Assembly (NCBI RefSeq): GCF_004402695.1
Contig: NZ_SOFL01000028.1
Coordinates: 56,566-120,565, forward strand
Length of the DNA: 64,000 nt
From: Cryobacterium adonitolivorans
Lineage (GTDB): Bacteria; Actinomycetota; Actinomycetes; Actinomycetales; Microbacteriaceae
Direction of reading: 5' to 3'
The notes under the pieces are model-generated. The model saw only the letters and a list, made by a program, of their open reading frames with translations. It made no database searches and had not been told where the DNA came from. Positions 26,160-33,921 of this stretch are shown here, piece by piece (position 1 is the first letter of the stretch; each line of letters opens with the position of its first letter). The position numbers and the translations under genes were made by a program.

Positions 26160-26867
26160 ATGAAGGCACTGATAGTGCGGGGCGGCTGGGACGGCCACCG
26201 GCCGGTGGAGAGCACCGAGCTGTTCGTCCCGTTCCTCAGGGACCACGGGTACGAAGTTCGCATCGAGGAATCGCCGGCGGTCTACGCCGATGACAGGGTG
26301 ATGGCGGGCACCGACCTCATCGTGCAGAGCGTCACGATGTCGGAGATCACCGCGGACCAGGTGGCGGGCCTCCGGGATGCCGTCGCCGCCGGCGCCGGCT
26401 TGACCGGCTGGCACGGCGGCATCGCGGATTCGTACCGGGCGTCCGCCGACTACCTGCAGCTCGTGGGCGGCCAGTTCGTGACGCACCCCGCCAAGGCACC
26501 AGAGCTGCGGGAGGGGGGCGAGGAGGATAACTATCTCGAGCACCTGGTCACCGTGACCGCTGAGGGCCGGACGCATCCGGTCACCGTGGGCCTCGCTGAT
26601 TTCAGCCTCACGACGGAGCAGTACTGGGTTCTGCACGACGACCTATGCGACGTGCTCGCGACGACGACGCATCCGGCCCGGGCCTGGCAGCCGTGGCACC
26701 GGCCGCTGACATCGCCGGCGGTCTGGACGCGGCGCTGGGGCAACGGCCGGATCGTCGTGACGACGCCGGGGCACAGCCTCGATGTCCTCCAGGACCCATC
26801 CGTGCGCACCATCATCGAAAGAGGCATGCTGTGGGCGACCCGCACACAAACCGAGCAGGGCGCCTGA
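26160..26867 (+). CDS. ThuA domain protein
   Basis: A 235-residue class I glutamine amidotransferase-like fold: KALIVRGGWDGHRPVEST, AGAGLTGWHGGIADSYR, GGQFVTHPAK, and GRIVVTTPGHSLDVLQDP. ThuA-like proteins act with Gfo/Idh/MocA dehydrogenases in utilisation of trehalose and other disaccharides, where 3-keto-glycosides are intermediates. GGAGG lies seven bases before ATG 26160. The stop overlaps the start of the dehydrogenase gene (TGATG). Confidence 0.92.
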   Translation: MKALIVRGGWDGHRPVESTELFVPFLRDHGYEVRIEESPAVYADDRVMAGTDLIVQSVTMSEITADQVAGLRDAVAAGAGLTGWHGGIADSYRASADYLQLVGGQFVTHPAKAPELREGGEEDNYLEHLVTVTAEGRTHPVTVGLADFSLTTEQYWVLHDDLCDVLATTTHPARAWQPWHRPLTSPAVWTRRWGNGRIVVTTPGHSLDVLQDPSVRTIIERGMLWATRTQTEQGA

Positions 26868-27985
26868 TGCCCCAGCGCCTCGGAATCATCGGCCTCGGAG
26901 TCATCTCCGCCGTCTACCTCGAGACGCTGGCAGCCAGCGACGCCGTGGTCATCACGGCCGTGGCCGATCTTGATCCCGACCGGGCGCGGTCTGTCGCGTC
27001 GGGGCTGCCGGCCGCCCGCGCGTTGACGGTTGCCGAGCTGCTCGCCAGCGACGACGTTGACACCGTGCTCAACCTCACCACCCCGGCCGCCCACGCCGAG
27101 ATCGCGCTCGGCGCCATCAATCAGGGCAAGCAGGTCTATGGCGAGAAGCCGCTCGCGGTGACCCTGGCCGAGGGCCGCGGCATCCTTGCGGCCGCGACCC
27201 GCGCGGGCGTGCGGGTCGGATCAGCGCCGGACACCGTGCTCGGCACTGGCATCCAGACGGCCCGCGCCGCGATCGACGACGGGCTGATCGGCCGCCCCGT
27301 GGCGGCGTCGGCCGTCATGGTCACCGCCGGGCACGAGCTCTGGCATCCGAACCCGGACTTCTACTACCGCGAGGGCGGCGGCCCGCTCTTCGACATGGGC
27401 CCGTACTACATCACGGCGCTGATCCACCTGCTGGGCCCCATCCGTTCGGTGACCGGCGCGTCCTGCCGACCCCAGGATCACCGGGTCATCCACACCGGGC
27501 CGCGGGCCGGCGAGAGCATCCCGGTCTTCGTCGACACTCACGTCACGGGGGTGCTGGAGCACGAGGACGGTGCGCTGTCGACCATCACTATGAGTTTCGA
27601 TTCCGCGGCCACCCTGGCGTCGCCGCTCGAGGTGCACGGCACCGACGGCACCCTCGCCGTGGGCGACCCGAACACCTTCGACGGGCCCACCAGCCTCCGC
27701 CGCGCGACTGATGGCGGCTTCCAGGCGCTCGACCCGCTGGCCGGCTACGTCGACGGCGTGCGCGGCATCGGGCTTCTCGACCAGATCCGGGCGCCGCATC
27801 GCACCATGGCGCGCGCCAACGGTGAACTCGCCCTGCACGTGCTCGACGTCATGGAGTCCTTGCTGCGCGCCGCTTCAGAGGGCCGCCGCATCGACACGAC
27901 CACTACCGCCGAGCGGCCTGCCCCCGTGCCGCTGACGCCCCGAGCCCAGTGGCTCGGAAGGACGCTGTGGCCAATTCCGTCCTAG
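26867..27985 (+). CDS. Gfo/Idh/MocA-family oxidoreductase
   Basis: A 372-residue NAD(P)-dependent dehydrogenase. The Rossmann part begins LGIIGLGVISAVYLETLAAS and includes the EKPLAVTLAEG motif with the family's Lys. The C-terminal domain carries GGGPLFDMGPYYITALIHLLG. These enzymes oxidise sugars, often at C3. Coupled to thuA by a one-base overlap, it likely oxidises the imported glycoside before or after the GH3 step. Confidence 0.94.
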   Translation: MPQRLGIIGLGVISAVYLETLAASDAVVITAVADLDPDRARSVASGLPAARALTVAELLASDDVDTVLNLTTPAAHAEIALGAINQGKQVYGEKPLAVTLAEGRGILAAATRAGVRVGSAPDTVLGTGIQTARAAIDDGLIGRPVAASAVMVTAGHELWHPNPDFYYREGGGPLFDMGPYYITALIHLLGPIRSVTGASCRPQDHRVIHTGPRAGESIPVFVDTHVTGVLEHEDGALSTITMSFDSAATLASPLEVHGTDGTLAVGDPNTFDGPTSLRRATDGGFQALDPLAGYVDGVRGIGLLDQIRAPHRTMARANGELALHVLDVMESLLRAASEGRRIDTTTTAERPAPVPLTPRAQWLGRTLWPIPS

Positions 27986-28879
27986 AAATGTCACTTTTCC
28001 CGCCTTACGAGGTGCGTTCCACGGCATGGCGACGGGCAAAGAAGAGGCTCGAAGCTTCCTCTACTTTTCCGAAGAATCGATGCTCGAGCTGACCACCATG
28101 GACAACCCCATCGAGGACCTCGACGAGGCGGTGATACTCCCCGAACTCGCCGCCTAGACTAAAACCACTGACCTGCACGGTGTTGAGAACTCCACCGCTC
28201 AGCGGGACGTGACCCCGATAAAGGCACTTTCGCCGGCCGTCTTACGGGCGCCTGGCCACTGGGCGCGCTCTCTCACGATGTCGGACAAGGCTGGTCTTCT
28301 CTCTTTCTTGTCGCTGGTCAAGGCCGGTGATCTACGCTCTTGCGCTCGGTGGGGGTCTTCGTGAAGAAGTCCCACGCGTCTACCATCGGGTTCCGGATCG
28401 TCGCAGCCACGTTGCCCCATCCTTTGCGGGCGCCGGTCGATGCGAATCTGGTCTGCGGCGAATTGCAGAAGCTCAGCGCGGGCGTCCGCTTCGCGCTGCG
28501 ACATCAGCACCATGTCTCACCGTCGCGACGAGTGATCTGGACGGTGTGATTCTCAGCCTCGGCAAACACGTCGGCCGAGTGCTTGCTCAGGTCTGATGAG
28601 CGCCGGGTTGTGGTGCGAAGTTCGAGGCATCCGGCGGCGGCGGCGCTGCGTGTCCGGCAACAAACCGCGTGGTGCAGGAGACGTAAGCCTTCGGCAAATC
28701 ACGGCGGAAGCCTCGAGGTAATAGCTGCGGTGTCTCGGTGAACGCCGACCACGACCCGCAGGAAATGTTCATGCAACGTTTCTGACTATCACTCGCCGAT
28801 TGCCCCTCGGATGCGGGTGGACACCCTAATCTGCAGGTAGACAGTTTCTGGGGGATTATGAAGCGTTACCAGAACCCTG
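27986..28879. other. Gene-poor strip with only decayed coding fragments
   Basis: No intact gene is seen in nearly 900 bp. A 43-codon open stretch (28026-28157, plus) encodes an acidic peptide, MATGKEEARSFLYFSEES onward, with no recognised family. A minus-strand stretch at about 28600-28760 (LPKAYVSCTTRFVAGH) may be a hydrolase scrap. Between them lies a broken toxin-antitoxin pair, listed separately. A nine-codon open frame with GGGGG upstream starts at 28858. Confidence 0.5.
28325..28599 (-). pseudogene. Decayed Phd/YefM antitoxin and adjoining toxin fragment
   Basis: On the minus strand SDLSKHSADVFAEAENHTV, then QITRRDGET, reads as the start of a Phd/YefM-type antitoxin. The frame then breaks: GAGACATGG gives a stop, while restoring one base (GAGACACTGG) continues as LVLMSQREADARAELLQFAADQIR. 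No start codon remains upstream. In a third frame KGWGNVAATIRNPMVDAWDF, then FTKTPTERKSV, looks like the N-terminus of the cognate toxin, ending at a stop a few codons on. Both genes are therefore broken. Confidence 0.6.
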
Positions 28880-30121
28880 ATGCGTAGCATCGGGGGCCAC
28901 TCTGGCCCTGCCCTGCACCCGCCATCGCGGGCGTACATTGAAGGGGAAACCACCATTACCAGACACTTTTCCGCCACCCGCACCTCGGCACTGACCCTGA
29001 CACTACTGTTGATCACCTCATTGGTCAGTCTCGGCGGCGCCGGGCAGAGCGTGCTGGCCGCTTCCGATACGAGGGCCCCAACAACCGTCCCGACGATCGC
29101 TTCTGTCACACCCGCCAGCGGAGCCATGCGGGTTCCGACCAGCCTGAACGCGAGCAACAACATCGTCACCGGCACGTCGGTGTCGGCGACCTTCAGCCAG
29201 CCGCTCGCACCGGCGACGATCGCCTCGACCCCAGCCGGATCGGTGTCGACATTCACTCTTGCCGAAGAGACTGGGAACACCGTTTCCGGAACCGTCGCAC
29301 TGACGGCCTCGAACACCGTCGCGACCTTCACCCCGACCGCTCCGGCGCTGCTGCCGAACACGCGCTACACCGCGACGATCACAGAAGCAGCATTGAGCGC
29401 TGCAGGCGGGTCACTAGCCGAGCCGGTCGTGTGGACATTTACCACAACGCCCGAGCCGTTTACCGGACAAGCTCCGGTGGAACTCGGTGTCGCCTCGACC
29501 TTCGCGATCCTGTCGAAGACAGGTGTAACGAATGTTCCCGCGTCGGTTGTCAACGGAAATGTCGGTTCCAGCCCGATCACCGGTGCCGCCATCCACCTCA
29601 GCTGCCCCGAGGTTGCGACCGGCATCATCTACACCGTCGACGCGGGCGGCCCCGCGTGCAAAACCACCGATGCGACCCTGCTCACCACTACGGTTGGCGA
29701 CATGGAGCTCGCATACGCCGACGCCGCCGGACGAACCCTACCCAACGCGATCAACCTCGGCGCTGGTGAAATCGGCGGATTGACGCTAACCCCCGGACTC
29801 TACAAGTGGAACACTGACCTGCTCATCTCGACGGATGTGACGCTTACCGGGGGCCCGAACGACATCTGGATCTTCCAGGTCGCCGGCGGACTCGACCAGG
29901 CCTCCGCCAAAAACATCACCCTCGCGGGTGGCGCGCAGGCGAAGAATGTCTTCTGGCAGGTCGCCGAATCAGTGTCGGTCGGAACCACCGCCCACTTCGA
30001 GGGAACTATTCTCGGCAAGACCCTGATTGCTATGAAGACTGGTGCGTCGATCAACGGCCGCCTCCTCGCGCAGACCGCGGTCACCCTGCAAAGCAACGTT
30101 GTGACGCTGCCCGCGCAGTAG
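28880..30121 (+). CDS. Secreted ice-binding protein (DUF3494) with Ig-like domain
   Basis: After a signal peptide (ALTLTLLLITSLVSLGG..SVLAAS) comes a bacterial Ig-like domain (TIASVTPASGAMRVPTSLNA to VVWTFTT), then the DUF3494 beta-solenoid: LGVASTFAILSKTGVTNVPASVVNGNVGSSP in parts, GGLTLTPGLYKWNTDLLIS, NDIWIFQVAGGL, KNVFWQVAESVSVGTTAHFEG and GRLLAQTAVTLQSNVV. These proteins bind ice crystals, inhibiting recrystallisation or aiding survival in brine channels. There is no anchor motif, so it is probably released. ATG 28880 gives a long n-region; an ATT at 28955, seven bases after AAGGGGA, would start exactly at a normal signal peptide (ITRHFSATRTS). Confidence 0.93.
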   Translation: MRSIGGHSGPALHPPSRAYIEGETTITRHFSATRTSALTLTLLLITSLVSLGGAGQSVLAASDTRAPTTVPTIASVTPASGAMRVPTSLNASNNIVTGTSVSATFSQPLAPATIASTPAGSVSTFTLAEETGNTVSGTVALTASNTVATFTPTAPALLPNTRYTATITEAALSAAGGSLAEPVVWTFTTTPEPFTGQAPVELGVASTFAILSKTGVTNVPASVVNGNVGSSPITGAAIHLSCPEVATGIIYTVDAGGPACKTTDATLLTTTVGDMELAYADAAGRTLPNAINLGAGEIGGLTLTPGLYKWNTDLLISTDVTLTGGPNDIWIFQVAGGLDQASAKNITLAGGAQAKNVFWQVAESVSVGTTAHFEGTILGKTLIAMKTGASINGRLLAQTAVTLQSNVVTLPAQ

Positions 30122-30226
30122 GCCTGTGGACAAAGGTGCGACGAGCAAAGCAATCGGAGCAGGCCGACCAGAGGGATAACCCGCTCGACTGGTCACCTGC
30201 TCCCGCACCTGTAGTCCAGAACGAGC

Positions 30227-30260
30227 CGGCGCACCTGAGATTCCTCAGGTGCGCCGTTTT
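30227..30260 (+). terminator. Strong intrinsic terminator after the ice-binding gene
   Basis: Perfect 13-bp arms CGGCGCACCTGAG (30227-30239) and CTCAGGTGCGCCG (30244-30256) enclose a four-base loop and are followed by TTTT. Confidence 0.85.
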
Positions 30261-30413
30261 GCGCTCAATCCGACCGGCGCCGTAGGCCGGGATGAAGATG
30301 GCGGCCTTGCTGTTGAGCGAATCGTGTGGCCAACCGTTCTCGTTGGCGACTTCACTGGCCGCCGCGAGGTTCGGTTGTCAACGGGCCGGCTCGGAACAAT
30401 CGAAGGAGAGACG

Positions 30414-30599
30414 ATGAACAAGATCGTTGCCAGCATTCTCGGCGCCGGGCTGACCGCTCTTGCCCTGGCTGGATGCACGGCATCATTCCCTTACGAGCGA
30501 GTAGCCAGCGTTATGGCGCCGGCGAGTTCTTGTCTCGGCGCACGACCATCCACAGTCCGTAGAGGACGACCAGGGCCAGGAGGACGAAGACCGAGCTGA
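30414..30599 (+). CDS. Truncated lipoprotein gene (61 codons), probably non-functional
   Basis: AAGGAGAG precedes ATG 30414. The first 25 codons make a clean lipoprotein signal, MNKIVASILGAGLTALALAGC. After about PYERVAS the product turns Arg/Pro/Gly-rich and its bases are the antisense of another gene remnant on the minus strand. This looks like a junction where a lipoprotein gene lost its body. A short functional peptide cannot be excluded. Confidence 0.45.
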   Translation: MNKIVASILGAGLTALALAGCTASFPYERVASVMAPASSCLGARPSTVRRGRPGPGGRRPS

Positions 30600-30600
30600 G
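30511..30600 (-). pseudogene. C-terminal membrane-helix remnant
   Basis: The minus strand reads LSSVFVLLALVVLYGLWMVV, then RRDKNSPAP and a stop. This is a hydrophobic helix with a basic cytoplasmic tail, typical of the end of a membrane protein. A TGA immediately upstream cuts the frame; an upstream stretch in another frame (AIYPFWVSPVDS) may be the preceding part. Family not identified. Confidence 0.4.
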
Positions 30601-30723
30601 TCAACTGGAGAGACCCAGAAGGGGTAGATAGCACCGGCGTGGGGATCGTCGGCGGTCTCGCAGTCCGGCCAAAAAGCAAGGCCCTGTGATCGGTAGAATT
30701 CCTGATCAAAGGGCCTTTATGTG

Positions 30724-30797
30724 TAGCGGGAGCGGGAATTGAACCCGCGACACCACGATTATGAGCCGTGTGCTCTAACCAACTGAGCTACCCCGCC
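30724..30797 (-). tRNA. tRNA-Met (CAT anticodon)
   Basis: A complete cloverleaf on the minus strand from GGCGGGG to TCCCGCT plus discriminator A. The anticodon loop CTCATAA gives CAT. The 5' pair G-T and the body match elongator tRNA-Met of actinobacteria; an Ile2 (lysidine) identity is less likely. CCA is not encoded. Confidence 0.93.
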
Positions 30798-30828
30798 TTA
30801 GACCTTCAGAGCCTAGCTCTCAAGCCTG

Positions 30829-30900
<72 letters not shown>

Positions 30901-31251
30901 AAAACCTCAAACATCTGAAGCTGAACCGTGCTTTTGGCAACCGGTAAACATTATCACCTCGCGAGACCCGTCGGTGACACAGGCCGGCCATCCGTGGCGA
31001 TTGTGACGCCGGGCAGTGCCCAGGCCGTGAAGGATGCGCCGGTGGCGACCAGCCGGAGGCCGGCGCCGGACACCGAGCAGACGGCCGATCCGCCCACTAT
31101 ACGAGCGCGTCCTCGCCCACGTGCAACCAGCGCAGTCCACCCGCGTTGGCAGGGTCACCGAGGCCCACGGCCACCGGCGCCAGCTCGGCGTCGGCGTTGG
31201 TGCGGGGAGCCGTCGTGGTGCGGGAGCAGGTGGTGCGGCTGCATCCGGCGG
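30901..31251. other. Intergenic stretch with a possible minus-strand coding remnant
   Basis: No intact gene is visible. On the minus strand, 31240 down to the TAG at 31097 reads ...NADAELAPVAVGLGDPANAGG, LRWLHVGEDALV, which has the look of a protein C-terminus but lacks a start codon after the permease stop. The family was not recognised. The rest presumably holds the promoter of the two tRNA genes. Confidence 0.35.
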
Positions 31252-32169
31252 TTACTTGACCGAACCGGCCGTCAGACCGCCGACGATGTACTTCTGCAGC
31301 CAGAGGAACAGCGCCATCACGGGCAGGGCCGCGAGCACGGCTCCGGCCGCGAAGACCGAGTAGTTACTCGAGAACTCCTGCGAGACGAACTGGTAGAGGC
31401 CCACCGCGAGGGTCTGCTTCTCCGGCGTGATGAGCACGATGCTGGCGATCACGAACTCGTTGGTGGTGCCCACGAACGACAACAGCCCGACCACCGCGAG
31501 GATGGGGGCGACCAGGCGCAGGATGATCGTGAAGAAGATGCGGGCATGGCCGGCGCCGTCAAGCTTCGCTGCTTCGTCGATGGACGCCGGGATCGTGTTG
31601 AAGAACCCGTACATCAGGTAGGTGTTCACGCCCAGGGCGCCGCCGAGGTACACCATGATCAGGCCGATCTGGGTGTCCAGGCCGATGGCCGGGAAGATGT
31701 CGGAGATGCCGTTGAGCAGCAGGAAGATCGCCACCACGGCGAGCAGCTGCGGGAACATCTGCACGAGCACGAGCATCAGCAGGCCCGCCCGGCGGCCGGT
31801 GAAGCGCATCCGGGAGAACGAATACGCGGCCAGGGCGCCGAGGAACACGGTGCCGGCGGAGGTGATCCCGCCGATCAGCAGGGTGTTGCCGTACCAGGCC
31901 GCGTAGGGCTGCTGCGGCAGGTTGAATAGGGTGATATAGCTGCCCAGGTCCACCTCGCTGAACAGGCCGTTGGCGGTGATCAGGGTGCCGCCGGGGTGCA
32001 GCGACGCCGAGAGCACGTAAAGCAGCGGGAAGGCGGAGAAGACCACCATGACGGCGCCGACCAGGTGCCGCCAGCCGGTGGCGCGGAACCAGCGGCCGAA
32101 GTTGAAGGGCTGCCTGACGGGGATGTACTCGGACGTGTCCGGGGCTGCGATGGTCGGGGCGATGGTCAT
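31252..32169 (-). CDS. Maltose-type ABC transporter permease (MalG-like)
   Basis: A 305-residue CUT1 permease with six membrane segments and the EAA loop SIDEAAKLDGAGHARIFFTIILRLVAPIL. PGGTLITANGLFSEVDLGSY and YAAWYGNTLLIGG are the MalG-type periplasmic features. It starts one base after the malF-like stop and functions with it. The C-terminus LQKYIVGGLTAGSVK is also MalG-like. Confidence 0.94.
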   Translation of the reverse strand: MTIAPTIAAPDTSEYIPVRQPFNFGRWFRATGWRHLVGAVMVVFSAFPLLYVLSASLHPGGTLITANGLFSEVDLGSYITLFNLPQQPYAAWYGNTLLIGGITSAGTVFLGALAAYSFSRMRFTGRRAGLLMLVLVQMFPQLLAVVAIFLLLNGISDIFPAIGLDTQIGLIMVYLGGALGVNTYLMYGFFNTIPASIDEAAKLDGAGHARIFFTIILRLVAPILAVVGLLSFVGTTNEFVIASIVLITPEKQTLAVGLYQFVSQEFSSNYSVFAAGAVLAALPVMALFLWLQKYIVGGLTAGSVK

Positions 32170-32170
32170 C

Positions 32171-33796
32171 TCAGTTCAACTCCTCTAGCGCCTTGGTCTG
32201 TTTGAAGCTGATGATCGACACGAGGGCGACGAGCACGAAGATCAGGATCGAGAAGGCGCTCGCGAGTCCGTAGTCGCGGTTGGCGCCGACGAAGGCCACC
32301 TTGTAGACCATCGAGATGAGGATGTCGGTGGCACCGACGTTCACCCCCGCCGTGACGTCCCGCGGCCCACCGTTGGTGAGCATGTAGATGAGGTTGAAGT
32401 TGTTGAAGTTGAACGCGAACGAGGCGATCAGAAGGGGAGAGACCGACACGAGCAGCAGCGGCAGCTTGATCAGCCTGAACACCTGCCAGGGCTTGGCGCC
32501 GTCCACGGTGGCCGCTTCCTGCAGTTCGCCGGGGATGGATTGAAGCGCTCCCGTGCAGACCAGGAACATGTAGGGGAAGCCCAGCCAGAGGTTCACGAAG
32601 ATGATGCTGAACTTCGCCAGCCACTCGTTGGTGAGCCAGGGGATCTCCGCCCCGCCGAACAGCACCTGGTTGATGAAACCGAACTGCGGGTTGAGCATGC
32701 CGGCCCAGACCAGCGCAGAGAGGAAGGCAGGGAAGGCGTAGGGCAGGATCATGACGACGCGGTAGACGTTGCGGCCGCGCATCCGCAGGTCGTTGAACAC
32801 AATCGCCAGAAACAGGCCCAGCGCGAAGGTGGTGGCCACCGACAGGAACGCGAAGGCGAAGGTCCACAGGGTCACGCTGATCAGCGGGCCGCGGATGGAG
32901 TCGGTGCCGAAGGCTTTGGCGAAGTTGGCCAGGCCCACTTCCACCTTCCAGCCGGGCTGCAGGTCGGCGCCGTCCTCGGCGACGAACGAGCCCTTCGAGG
33001 GGTCTTCGGTATAGACGACACCGGTGCTGGCGTCGGTCATGGTGCCGGCGACCTCGTCGTAGACGAGGTCGGAGAGGTAAAGGTAGGCGGCGGAACCGTC
33101 CGGGGTGCGAAGGCTTCCGTCGTTGGGGTCGTCGGAGACGGGCACCGCGAGGGCCGCGATGGTCTCCTGGTTGGCCACGATGTCGGCGAAGTTCAGCGTG
33201 GTGTAGCCGGGCAGCGCGATGGCCTGGCCGGACGCATCCGTCTCGGCATCCGTGACGGGCTCAAGCGGTGCGTCCGGGTTGCCGACGCTGATCTCGTGGT
33301 CGGGGTCGGTGACCAGGAAGCTGTAGGTGCCGGCCTGTTCGAGCACGGTGACGGCGTAGCTGGCCGAATCAGGCACGCGTTCCTGCGAGGAGAGGATCAG
33401 CGAGTTGACCGCGTCTTCTTTGGTGCTGTTGTGGCCGGTGCCGTAGTTGGTGAAGGCGATGTAGCCGGAGTAGCCGACGACGAAGATCTGGAAGATGATC
33501 AGGAAGATCAGGCCCGGCGTGAGGTACTTGGCCGGCAGGCCCTTGGCGCGGAAGTAGATCCAGTTGACGACGAGGGTGACCAGCAGCACAAGGCTGAAGA
33601 CCAGCCAGTCCTGCTTGATGACGAGCACGAAGAGGGCGTAGACGCTGATCGCGTCGACGATGCCGAGCAGCAGGACCTTAACCAGCAGCACCTTGATACC
33701 GGCGGATGCGGCTTCCGCAATGCGGCTCGCCTGCCTGGAGTTCTTGGCGGCGACGATCTGGGCCCGATCGCGCTCGGTTCCGGGGAGGGTCATCAT
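32171..33796 (-). CDS. Maltose-type ABC transporter permease (MalF-like, long periplasmic loop)
   Basis: A 541-residue MalF-type permease. Three or four helices come first (VLLVKVLLLGIVDAISVYAL, LVFSLVLLVTLVVNWIYF, LIFLIIFQIFVVGYSGYIAF), then a ~190-residue extracytoplasmic loop, then the permease core with the EAA loop ELQEAATVDGAKPWQVFRLIKLPLLLV. The large loop is the family mark of MalF, which contacts the binding protein. ATG 33796 or ATG 33793 is the start. It lies downstream of the binding-protein gene across a hairpin. Confidence 0.95.
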   Translation of the reverse strand: MMTLPGTERDRAQIVAAKNSRQASRIAEAASAGIKVLLVKVLLLGIVDAISVYALFVLVIKQDWLVFSLVLLVTLVVNWIYFRAKGLPAKYLTPGLIFLIIFQIFVVGYSGYIAFTNYGTGHNSTKEDAVNSLILSSQERVPDSASYAVTVLEQAGTYSFLVTDPDHEISVGNPDAPLEPVTDAETDASGQAIALPGYTTLNFADIVANQETIAALAVPVSDDPNDGSLRTPDGSAAYLYLSDLVYDEVAGTMTDASTGVVYTEDPSKGSFVAEDGADLQPGWKVEVGLANFAKAFGTDSIRGPLISVTLWTFAFAFLSVATTFALGLFLAIVFNDLRMRGRNVYRVVMILPYAFPAFLSALVWAGMLNPQFGFINQVLFGGAEIPWLTNEWLAKFSIIFVNLWLGFPYMFLVCTGALQSIPGELQEAATVDGAKPWQVFRLIKLPLLLVSVSPLLIASFAFNFNNFNLIYMLTNGGPRDVTAGVNVGATDILISMVYKVAFVGANRDYGLASAFSILIFVLVALVSIISFKQTKALEELN

Positions 33797-33872
33797 TCTC
33801 TGCTCTCTGCTTGCCTCAAGGCGCGGTGTGCCTGGCGGCGGGTGTCCGTGCGGGTAGCGCTGTGCTGCGGGT

Positions 33873-33914
33873 GTTGGGGTGCACCCGGCCCCTGGAGGCC
33901 GGACGCACCCCAAC
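33873..33914 (-). promoter_or_regulatory. Intercistronic hairpin between the binding-protein and malF-like genes
   Basis: Arms 33873-33890 and 33897-33914 pair at 16 of 18 positions around a six-base loop. The position, just after the binding-protein stop and before the permease genes, matches the stabilising palindromes in E. coli malE-malF that raise binding-protein levels over permease. There is no T-run. Confidence 0.6.
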
Positions 33915-33921
33915 GGGGGTG

